A stretch of DNA of 32,699 nt. Source: Conidiobolus incongruus B7586. Its lineage: Eukaryota > Entomophthoromycota > Entomophthoromycetes > Entomophthorales > Conidiobolaceae. The position numbers were made by a program, and so were the translations under genes. The stretch covers positions 1 through 32,699 of the forward strand of contig JNEM01011567.1 of the NCBI GenBank assembly GCA_000697335.1, read 5' to 3'. Below the pieces are notes generated by a model that saw nothing but the letters and a program-made list of their open reading frames with translations, was not told the DNA's origin and did not search any database. Positions 23,001 to 32,699 of this stretch are shown here, piece by piece; positions within the stretch are counted from its first letter, which is position 1; each line of letters begins with the position of its first letter.

Positions 23001-23980
23001 GTTTTATCTTCACTGTTTGATAACATTAATTCGTGTCTGGGATGGAATAAAACACAGGAAACATTGTTATAATGCCCACGGCAGGTATCGACTTCCCAAG
23101 CCTTGTTGTCATTCATTCTCCAAACCTTAACTTGACGATCATCACCACCAGATATGAGGAGAGGTAAAGTAGGATGAAAATCAACCCAATTGATACCCTT
23201 AGTGTGACCTTCTAATATAAATTTGACGGAAACATCAGTGTTACCGAACACATCAGCAGAGGGAGCAAGAGATCTGAGTGCCTCTTCCTCGGTGTTTCTA
23301 GGAGTATAGGAATAATTCTTCTTTCTGAGTTCAGAAATATCCCAAACACGAATAGTAAGATCTAAACAAGCTGAAGCGACCAAATCTTCAGTGGGGTGGA
23401 ATCTAGCACACATAACATAGTGATTATGACCGGTTAATACTGAGATACAGTTACGAGATTGCCAATTCCAAATTCTGATTGTTTGATCATCAGAAGCACT
23501 CATAATCCAAGGATATTCGTGATGGAAGACTACGGTACGAATATAATCGACGTGACCTGTAAGGGTAAATAAACAGCGACGAGTTTTGATGTTCCAAACC
23601 TTAATTTTTCTATCATCACCTCCGGATACAAAAATATCTTGAGTGGGATGGAAAGCAATACCACGAACAGGACCTGGTTAAATATATAATAATAAATATA
23701 AGGGGTTTGATATAAAATATTAAATTCATCATCTACCTTCATGCTCATCAAAACGTTCTAAAAGGGTACCCATTCTATAATCCCAAAGTTGGATAGAACC
23801 ATTATGAAGGGATGAAAGTACCCAAGGTCTCTTAGGATGAAAAGCAATACCCTTGACGCGATTGCTTTTCGATTCAAACTAATAAAAAATACTGAGTTAA
23901 TATAAGTCGATAAATATAGTATATAAAAATGATAATTAAAAGGATATTGATTAAGTACTAACCTTCGTTAACATCTTCAT
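20025..23980 (-). CDS. COPA: Coatomer subunit alpha (alpha-COP)
   Basis: Five exons: 23980-23963, 23878-23737, 23673-21749, 21692-21494 and 21439-20025, giving 1232 residues, the normal length for alpha-COP (about 1200-1230). The tiny first exon encodes MKMLTK, and exon 2 continues [19 protein letters not shown], the invariant alpha-COP N-terminus. A WD40 propeller fills the first about 320 residues (repeats ending in IRVWD, VKVWR, IRIWN). A second propeller and an alpha-solenoid follow, then an acidic linker ([17 protein letters not shown]). The C-terminal COPI domain ends with a Cys-bearing segment ([12 protein letters not shown]). Family role: scaffold of the COPI coat that binds dilysine cargo tails for Golgi-to-ER retrieval. 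Yeast calls it COP1/RET1. It diverges from the penta-EF-hand gene across a 467-bp spacer. Confidence 0.97.
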
Positions 23981-24447
23981 CTTGAAAAATTAAAATGAAT
24001 AAGATAAATGAAATGTAGAATCAGTTGGAGAGATTGATAAAATGTTATTTATTAATTGATTATAAAAATAAAACACTATTAATAATTGAATCCAATACTA
24101 ATATATATTTTGATTTTATAGGTTGATTGTTGATTGATCTTTGAATATTTAAAGAAACATTCAATCAAATAATTAAATTAAAAGCTACAAATGTGATTGA
24201 TGATGAATTATAACTTGTGAATTAGACTATAGTAATGATTTTGTGATGTCAATGGATGAATCTGATTTGGTAATTGGATTCATTTAGCAAATGGTTAATA
24301 ATTTCGTGGTCATTGAATATATTGAAAATAGATGACATAGTCCAAATCTATCTATTTAATCCCATAAAACTGACTGCTGTTTTGAAATTAAAATATGAAT
24401 TGCTTATATGATAAACATCATATCATCAATTGAAAATCATCACAATA
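23981..24447. promoter_or_regulatory. Divergent promoter region between alpha-COP and the penta-EF-hand gene
   Basis: This 467-bp region separates two outward-facing start codons. It contains scattered CCAAT/ATTGG pentamers (for example near 24091 and 24274) but no clear TATA box at a fixed distance. Confidence 0.45.
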
Positions 24448-25361
24448 ATGAACAATCAAGGTTATCCACCTCCAAGCTCTGGTTATCAACAAGGTCATCC
24501 TCCTCCACCAAACTCTGGATACCAACAAGGCTATCAACAGGGATACCAACAAGGATACAACCAACCTCCCCCTCAATCCCCAAGCCAGGCCAATCCATAT
24601 CAAAGTAATCCTACTTCTAGCAACAATGGTAAAACTATTCACCTTATCTTTTCATTATTTTAATAGCCCTTTAATTTACAGATATGCAACTTATGTCCTT
24701 TTTCAGAATGGTCGACACGTAATTATAATAACTTATTTCAATAATATTCAATAAATTTATTATTTAATATAGTGATGGAAGTGGTCAAATTTCTGCCGTC
24801 GAATTACAACGTGCTCTAATTAACGGCGATTGGACTCCATTCAGTATTGAAACCGTATGTCTTCTAATAGATCTCTTCGACCGCGATTTCTCAGGTACAC
24901 TGGATTTCAACGAATTTCGCGGAGTATGGGGTTATTTGGAACAATGGCGTCAACTATTCTTCCAATTTGATAGGGATAGATCCGGATTTTTGGATCAGCA
25001 GGAACTTGGTCAAGCTTTAAGAGCTTTTGGTTTCCCTGTCAAGGATCAGTTTATTAGTAATTTGGTTAGAAAATTCAACAAACATGGTATGTTTTTTGAA
25101 TTATGAATATTTATAAGTTAATTTAACTTTTATTGTAGCAAGTCGCATTACCGGTCGTCCCATTACTCAACATATCAATTTTGATACTTTTATCAGGTGC
25201 TGCGTTGAAGTCAAACTTGCTAACGATCGCTTCAGAGCTAACGACCCTCAAAATAAGGGCACCGTTACCTTAACTTATGACCAGGTAAATACACCATTGA
25301 TCCCAAAAATTCTATCATCTAATATATTTTATAGTTTATGGATATTGTAGCTAATAAATAA
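24448..25361 (+). CDS. Penta-EF-hand calcium-binding protein (ALG-2/peflin/Pef1 type)
   Basis: Five exons: 24448-24628, 24682-24718, 24773-25086, 25139-25284 and 25335-25361, giving 234 residues. The N-terminus is Pro/Gln/Gly/Tyr-rich with repeated GYQQ units, like peflin and Pef1. EF-hand 1 spans the exon 2/3 junction (DTDGSGQISAVE), EF2 is DRDFSGTLDFNE and EF3 is DRDRSGFLDQQE. EF4 lacks a normal loop, and EF5 (DPQNKGTVTLTYDQF) is completed by the nine-codon last exon, the dimerising hand of this family. Family role: Ca2+-dependent adaptor at membranes and COPII/ESCRT sites, and yeast Pef1 acts in bud growth. The exact orthologue is not certain. The last exon was placed by the GTAAAT donor, the ATAG acceptor and the fit of FMDIVANK to the family end. 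Confidence 0.9.
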
Positions 25362-26399
25362 ATTATATGTTGTCTTTAATCATACTTAAATTACTTGACC
25401 AATATCAATATATCTAACATATTAAAACATTGATATTTTTGGTAAATTGTGAGCTGAAGATACTGTTTTTAACAATTTGAGGGGACTATGATTCTAGATT
25501 TGAATATTAATTTTAATGATTATTCAATTCGCGGATTTTTTTTAATATTTTTTTTTATATTTTAACCAAATTAAAAATGATATTATTTATTTACTTGATT
25601 TAATTAATATTGCTTTATATAATATAATATAATTTCATTAAATAGTTCTAAAAATTTTAAATTTATTTATTCTATTAATTGGGGTACTAAATATCCATTT
25701 TTAAGTGATCTGAATCATATATATTTATAACAATTCTTAAATTTATTACTAGTTCAATTCAAATTTTAAATTAATATAGTCATTTGTTACATTAATTGAA
25801 ATATCAATTTATTATTTTTAAATTAATACTAAAATTTTTCTTATTCGTAGTTAGTTGGAAAAAATTATGATATCATACCAAGATATTCAGCAAATATGGA
25901 GCAATAGGATATTTATAATTCAGAAATATATTTACATATTCAAAGATATTGGAAAATTAGCTTTGAATTTAATAAAAAAATAACCTCAATAATCTATTTA
26001 TGTTTTTAATTGAATTAAACAATATTATAATGAAACATATTTGAAAAACTAAACCTATTAATATATCTGTAATATTCAAAAATATTGTTTACCTTAACTG
26101 AATATTATTTTTCTATGTATCAATTTATAAATTAACAATATGTATTACTCCACTATATTATCCCTATAAACTCATTTATTTTCAGAATTTTTTCAAAATA
26201 ATTTTTTATGATAACCAATCAACAAATGTATCAATAATAGTTTATCTATATTTTATTCAAATAAAATTTGTTGTAATATAAGTCGATAGTGTAATCAAAT
26301 CAAAAATTTCATTATCCTAGTTTTAAAAGATATTATAAATCTAACTGGCTACTGAATTAAAATATTACTATTCTCTATCATATTATCAAACTAATTGAA
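25362..26399. other. AT-rich spacer between convergent genes
   Basis: This holds the 3' flanks of the penta-EF-hand gene and SLX1. It is low-complexity A/T sequence with no coding or RNA signal that I can support. Confidence 0.55.
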
Positions 26400-27444
26400 T
26401 CAATTTATATTATCCAACCTTTGAATTAATTTTGTTGTAAATCGAATCCAATCCATCCAAGGGTATTCCATATAGCAAACTTTACAAAATCCCAAATTCG
26501 GTATTACTTCATTTTCATTACATATTAACTGTCTAAATTCTGTTAATAAACAATTCCGATGATATGCTGCAAGACATGATTCATTGGGGCAAAATATTAT
26601 CTAATATATTTTGGAATCAGTATTTGTTTATGATGAAGATAGTAGATTGAATTACTTCAGAATTATGACAATGTTCGTCACATAATTTACAGTTTGATTC
26701 ATCAGGTAATGATATTAGATCTAATAAATCAGGGAATTAGTAGAGTCAGACTGTGAAATAAAATTAAATACCTTTCAAATGATCAATACAAAATTCGTCA
26801 GGAAAAATCTCTTCCAACCCTTGAACCAAGTGAAGTTGATTACTTGTTAATTCATGATCAGAATTAACTTGTTTAATCAGTTTAGCATATGTACTAGGAT
26901 CAAAAACAGCAACTTTTAAATTATATTTTTTATACAGGGTCACCTTTAGTAGATGTAACAATATTTTATGTTTGAATTGAATTCGTTTTTCATTTGGAGA
27001 ATTCTTTAATTTCAAGTGATGTAAATGTCGACTTTCGTGGGGATTTTGAAATGCCCATTCGAACTATTAGCAAAATGTCAGTATTGTAGTCAATAATCAT
27101 GACATAACTTACCTGGAGAGCTGCTAACTTATTTGGGAAATTATAAACGATCAGGTTAAAATTCCTAAGGAAATGATTAATACTTGTTAAGGATTGTGCA
27201 TTGCATTGAGTTACCAATCTTGATGCCGTTTAGTCTTATTAGCTCCTCCTGTCACTTCTCTATTATGCTGTCTAATTCGATGATCAGGCTGGTTACTATA
27301 GCCAATATAACATTTACCATTATGTTTAGGGTTTTGAGGCTGAATGAGATAACAGCAATGAAATTTAAAGTCCGTAACCCAACTTGGATTCATTTTTTGT
27401 AATACATTTAATGTGTTATTTTTTGTTAAAGCCTTAAATAACAT
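26400..27444 (-). CDS. SLX1: SLX1, GIY-YIG structure-specific endonuclease subunit
   Basis: Five exons: 27444-27215, 27164-27113, 27063-26772, 26720-26656 and 26600-26400, giving 279 residues (262 if the in-frame ATG at 27393 is used, which fits the short N-termini of the family better). The GIY-YIG nuclease domain shows CCYLIQPQNPKHNGKCYIGY, then RIRQHN with the catalytic Arg. FPNKLAALQFEWAFQNP follows, with the metal-binding Glu at about 96. The C-terminus is a C4HC3 RING/PHD-like finger: CKLC (202-205), then CPNESC, YHRNC, and CKVC (252-255). Family role: catalytic partner of SLX4, cutting branched DNA such as Holliday junctions and flaps. All zinc ligands appear only after the last two introns are removed, which supports the model. 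Confidence 0.92.
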
Positions 27445-28534
27445 TTAATATCCTATTCATTTTAAGGGTTTTGTATTGTGGGAATTTTGAAATATTAAAA
27501 TTAATAATTTTTGTTATATATTAAGATTCAATTATTGCTATAAAATTTAACTTTTCTGAAATTAGTGTGTATATTAATTTAATTAATTATATTTTACAAA
27601 TATTAAAAATTTTATATTTATTCAAGATTGAATTGATAATAACGATAATTATGAAGGAAATTTAAATATATTAATATGTATTAATATTGATATTTGACAC
27701 TTGAATATTCATATATCTCATACTTTGGAAACTTTTATTTAAACCACGCAACTGAATAATATGATTGAAAAATTAATTTTTTTGGATAAATTTAAAATAT
27801 ATTTAGTAGATATTTTTTAACTATTGTATAAACAAATAATAATGGTTGATTTATTTATATTAAAATTTTTTTATCATTTATATTTTATAAATGAATAATA
27901 AAACATTATTACATAGATATAGAAAACAATTAAATTAGACATGGTATTATTTAGAATATATTTGAATGTTATTTTGACAAACGATAATGGAATACATGGT
28001 ATATTATCAATTTTATGTGATTAATATTATATATTAGTAATTATATAAAGTAATTTGAGGTAATTGGTTATAAAATAATAATTATAAAGGGAAAAATATT
28101 TTATAGAAATTATAATGAAATTCAACAATTTTATAAAAGTGAATTCAAATAATCCTAAAAATAATATATTATTAATATGTATATAATATATATATAAAAT
28201 AAAGTATAATAATAATCGATAAGATAAGTTTACCCAAGTTAAATAGACAAGATAATAATAAAAAATAAAAGGAAAAAATAATTAAAGGATAAAAAAGAGT
28301 ATATTGTAAACAAGAAAAAAAATACTTGAATAGTCGCGGCAAGGTTTCAAGAGCCAATTAAAACTTGAGATAACTTCAAAATGAGGTATTGGAATTGAAG
28401 AGCCATAAAGTTTACAACTGATAAAAAAAATACAGACGATTAAGAAATGGTGTTGGGTTCTAATTTACAGTTTTGAATAGAACAAATTTAAACTTAATAC
28501 CAGCAGGTGGTTGGCCCCAAAAGGTTATATGGAA
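27445..28534. other. Spacer: SLX1 5' flank and ATG8 3' flank
   Basis: Mostly A/T. The part from about 28325 to 28534 is less extreme in composition and probably belongs to the 3' UTR of ATG8. Short minus-strand ORFs there show no family likeness. No RNA gene or terminator hairpin is evident. Confidence 0.5.
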
Positions 28535-29074
<540 letters not shown>

Positions 29075-29265
29075 CCTGGTTTAAAGAGCTCTTAATAAAA
29101 AAAATATAAGAAAGAAATAAAGTAATTTAATAAGATTGAAATTGATTATTATAAAAAAGGGATTAATAAGGACTAATAATAAGTAAAAAATTTTCTAATT
29201 CTTTAATTAATAACGTTGTAATTTCCTTTTTGTACACTTGGTCATTTTCAGTTGATGCAAATGGG

Positions 29266-29469
29266 CCAATCAGTGGGGGAATTTATCTAACAGTCACTCA
29301 ATTAAAATGAATTAATATGAAAGAATCAGATGATTTGATTGGCTATTAGAAAAGGTTCATTGTGATTGGGGGGTTGTTTCAAATGGACCAATCGTTGGCT
29401 GAGTTGATTTTTTTATAAAATTAATTGAGGTTCTATCATCCAATCAATTAATCACACCAGTCTTATTGG
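29266..29469. promoter_or_regulatory. Cluster of CCAAT/ATTGG boxes upstream of ATG8
   Basis: Six CCAAT pentamers occur within about 205 bp: CCAAT at 29266, 29388 and 29440, and ATTGG at 29338, 29365 and 29465. They start about 190 bp upstream of the ATG8 ATG. C-rich pentamers are rare in such A/T-rich DNA, so the density is notable. CCAAT is the binding site of the Hap2/3/5 (NF-Y) complex. A role in ATG8 control is inferred. Confidence 0.45.
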
Positions 29470-31390
29470 ATCTTATTTTGAATTCAAACGGAATGATATC
29501 ATTTGATAAGCCTAGAAATAATTTAATATTTTTATAAATTTAGCCGACGTTATTAGTATATACATTGAAATCATAACTTAATATTCAGCTCGGAAATATT
29601 TGGATATTATATCTCTTAAGATGAAGCAAAACATTTTTTACGTTATACTTAAAGTAACAATACAGATAGAGCATAGTATTGAATAAAATATTATATTGAA
29701 ATAAAGCTTAAAATAAAATTATGGAATGAAAAAATAACAAAAATGCTTCAATTTGATTTAATTGATTGTGCTAAAATTCTAATTTATTCAGCAATTTTTA
29801 TATCTAATATCCAGTTTTTGAAACCAATATTTAATATCAGCATTTAATTCTATAAAGAGAAAATCTAAAGAATTTTTTAGACCCTGAGTTATTTAATAAC
29901 ATTTGTTATAAAATTATAATGCGATATCAAAAATGGATCATTTGAACTTTTGAATATATTTTTGGTTTGAATGATAAAACAAGACTTATTAATAACAATT
30001 CATTTTGAATATATAACATTCACATATTCTATTAAGTCATTAAATTATTATAAAATTTAGTAGTGTAAAAATTCAATATCGTGATAATTAAAATTATTAT
30101 TTCATAAATTGCAAAAATTTATTGATACACATTCATTAAATGACAATTTAGTTTTTTTTGTCAAATTGGAGTGTAATATTCTAAAATAGAGTGTATTTTC
30201 ACTGTTTCTAAGCCATTATATGATCAAATATCACAATTACACTGGTTTATTATACATTATCTATATTTCTCAATTAATGATTCATTGTTTCTTAATTGAT
30301 ATATATTATTCTAGAACTATAGTTTATATATTTATTTCTCTTATCTAATATATAAATATTATTACATGATAATTAATGATTGACTTAATATTATTATTGT
30401 TTTAAAATTCCATTGTTTACAGTTCCATAGGTTTCAGGATGGCTAGAATTTATATTGGAATTCATATCATTGGAAGTCATTTTTATAAAAGGATAAAATA
30501 TAAAGATTTGATTAATAATAACATTAAATAATATGTTTGAACTCTAAGATTAACAGGGAGCCTTTTATTATCAAAAAAACAACAAGTATTTATATTATGA
30601 AAAATATAACTAAAATATTAGTTGCAGTTAATCAAAGAATCATTTATTAACAAGAACATGACTTCTTTTTTAGACATATATATTCAATAATTATAATTCA
30701 AAAATATAATAAAATAAAAATATAGATATTATATATATATACTCCATATTATTATTTATATTTCATTTATTTAAATATTAATACTAGTTTCAAAATATTA
30801 TTGTCATGATTATTATGAATTTATAATTAGAGTAATATTAATTTTTAAAATATTACTAATGTAATAATTCTAAACTTTAATATATATTCAATTTAATTTA
30901 ATTTTATAAAATCTATATTTTAAAAAATATTATTGGTATTTAATTTAATAAAGACTCTGAAATATATTTTAATTCAAATTTATATTAATTTCTCAAATAT
31001 AATTTCTAATAAATTTTTATCAATTTAACTTAGATTTATTTTAAAATGCATTTATTTTAATCTTTTTAAATATGAATAAATAAAAATTATTTTATTAATT
31101 AAATTTCTATTTATCATAAATTTAATATTTTTGAATACCAAACTAAAATAAAATATTTTTAATATTAAATAAGTTATTTTTGAATGATATTTAAAAACCA
31201 ATATAGAGGTATATACTATTATAAATAAAATTTTATAGTTTAAATAATAACCTATAATAAGATTAATAGATATATATCTAGATTATATTTAATTTGTATT
31301 GATAAGATTTTTAAATATATAGTTATAGATAAAATTTAAAAAAATTTCAAAAAACATTAAATATTTTTGATTAAAAATTTTATTACATAT
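29470..31390. other. AT-rich spacer
   Basis: Low-complexity A/T sequence with no ORF, RNA gene or named repeat that I can support. Confidence 0.55.
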
Positions 31391-31632
31391 ACTAGCTTAT
31401 AAAAATAAATTATAAAATTATAATTATATATATTTTTATCAATAACTCTATTAATTCTTAATTAAATTAATTTAAAATGAAATATATAATAAAGTTATAT
31501 TATTTATTTATAATTTAATATATTTGGTTTAATTATATTAATTTTCAATTGATATATTAAAATTTGAATTTTATTTAAAATAAGTTATAAATTTATAAAT
31601 TTTAGTTATCAAAAGAAAATTAAAACTTAATA
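31391..31632 (+). repeat. Diverged 242-bp direct repeat, copy A
   Basis: This aligns without gaps to 32057-32298. By hand I count about 31 differences in 242 bases, about 24 of them transitions. At most of these this copy has A/T where the other has G/C. No coding content. The parent element is unknown. Confidence 0.85.
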
Positions 31633-32056
31633 TATTTAACTTTTGTTTTTTTAACTTCCTTAAATTTATAGGGTATAAAATTAATTAAATTCTTATATTA
31701 AGAAAAATTAACTTTGTTTTAAGTTTCTTAAATATATTCTTAAAGCCTATTTAAATTTTTTATTAGTGGGAAAGCATTAACTATTTTTTTAATTAATTTT
31801 AAAGATATTTTATAAAATTAAGGTTAAAAGATTAAAGAAATCACTTTATAACTATTATTTTATTATTTTTAAACTATTTAATAGTAAAAATAATAATATA
31901 ACAAAAAATATTATTTTATTAGAAAATAACATCTAATTTATTTAATTTATATTATTTAATAGTTTTTTAATTTATTATCTATAATATTTTAATATATCTT
32001 ATTATTAATTCCTTTATTAACTCTATAAAAATACCTTATACTAAAAGATAATATAC
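31633..32056. other. AT-rich segment between the direct repeats
   Basis: 424 bp of A/T-rich DNA with no ORF of note. It could be the inside of a decayed repeat element or merely the rest of a tandem unit of about 666 bp. Confidence 0.4.
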
Positions 32057-32298
32057 ACTAGCCTATAAAAGTAAGTTATAAAATTATAATTATATATATT
32101 ATTATCAATAACTCTATTAATTCTTAATCAAATTAATTTAAATTAAATCATATAATAAACCTATATTATTTATTTATAATTAAGTATATTTAATCTAATT
32201 ATATTAACTTTTAGTTGATATATTAAAGTTTAAATTTTACCTAAAGTAAGTTATAAATTTGTGTGTTTTGGTTATAAAAAGAAAATTAAAACTTAGTA
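32057..32298 (+). repeat. Diverged 242-bp direct repeat, copy B
   Basis: Partner of the repeat at 31391-31632, same orientation, 666 bp away start to start. It keeps more G and C than copy A. Similarity fades at about 32299. Confidence 0.85.
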
Positions 32299-32699
32299 CA
32301 TCTGTAAGTATAGTGGTAATTAAACTAATATAGTATAGAGAAAGACTTAATATAAAAGTAGTATGTGTAGAACATGGTAATATAATATAGCTGTAGTGTG
32401 CAAGTGTAAACAAAGTTTAATTAAGCTTCAAACTAGGATGAGTCACTGATATATTAAGATTTATATTAGGTAGTGCTAATATCCTACAATATTAATAGAA
32501 TATAGTTTCAATCTTAAAAATAGTGTAAAAGTAAAAAATAGTAAGAATTGAGAAGGAAAAAAAAAGACCTAATTTATTAAATAATTTAATGCTATTTGTA
32601 TAATTAATTTAACTATATAAGTATAAATTAATCATATAATTTATAGTTAATTGGATTATATGAAAGTATATATAAAAATTTAAAGAACTAGTCTTTTAA
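32299..32699. other. Right-edge spacer
   Basis: Somewhat more mixed than the preceding DNA, with recurring TAGTG/AAGTG words, but there is no ORF or family likeness. It may continue a repeat that extends beyond the window. Confidence 0.4.

Noticed and set aside
28172-28357. 61-codon minus-strand hydrophobic ORF downstream of ATG8
   Set aside because: It starts at a non-ATG codon and consists of A/T-driven Leu/Phe/Tyr/Ile. It is better explained as 3' flank.
31391-32298. RIP (repeat-induced point mutation) as cause of the A/T drift
   Set aside because: Changes occur in CpT, CpC and ApG contexts as well as CpA, and RIP is established mainly in Pezizomycotina.
31391-32298. Long terminal repeats of a retroelement
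   Set aside because: Only 424 bp separate the copies, with no coding relic, primer site or target duplication visible, so no family can be assigned.

Overview
The window is nuclear DNA of a very AT-rich fungus. The evidence is a set of conserved eukaryotic housekeeping genes with many short spliceosomal introns (mostly 45-65 nt, GTAA/GTAT donors, TAG acceptors, CTAAT-like branch sites), plus the fungal F-type ATP synthase subunit k. TAA, TAG and TGA are all used as stops, so the code is standard. The extreme AT content of the spacers and the intron density suggest an early-diverging lineage (for example Entomophthorales, Conidiobolus-like), but that placement is inference and weak. All exon coordinates below were worked out by hand from splice signals, reading-frame continuity and family similarity.

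Layout. 1-3.4 kb: AT-rich DNA with a decayed, possibly leucine-rich-repeat-like ORF at about 1.9-2.4 kb. 3.4-4.3 kb: intronless 2H phosphoesterase-like gene (+). 5.6-7.8 kb: ESF1, a ribosome-biogenesis gene (-). 8.0-10.9 kb: two tandem intact HAD phosphatases of the PHO13/phosphoglycolate phosphatase family (+). 11.3-11.9 kb: small orphan ORFs. 12.5-14.2 kb: double-BTB plus CAP-Gly protein (+). 15.2-15.5 kb: ATP19 (-). 16.8-18.0 kb: a third, inverted and decayed PHO13-family copy (-). 18-20 kb: gene-free AT-rich DNA. 20.0-24.0 kb: alpha-COP (-), divergent from a penta-EF-hand protein gene at 24.4-25.4 kb (+). 26.4-27.4 kb: SLX1 endonuclease subunit (-). 28.5-29.1 kb: ATG8 (-). 29.1-32.7 kb: AT-rich DNA with a CCAAT-box cluster upstream of ATG8 and a diverged 242-bp direct repeat near the right edge.

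The genes are individually transcribed housekeeping genes and do not form a pathway cluster. The most informative part is the PHO13 family. It has two working copies with matching intron positions, one exact loss of the 3'-most intron in copy 2, and a full-length inverted pseudogene that still has that intron and so shows the loss is derived. Other points of interest are the double-BTB/CAP-Gly architecture with a changed GKNDG motif, the unusually long ATP19 intron with snoRNA-like boxes, and the CCAAT cluster at ATG8. I saw no convincing new defence or mobile system.
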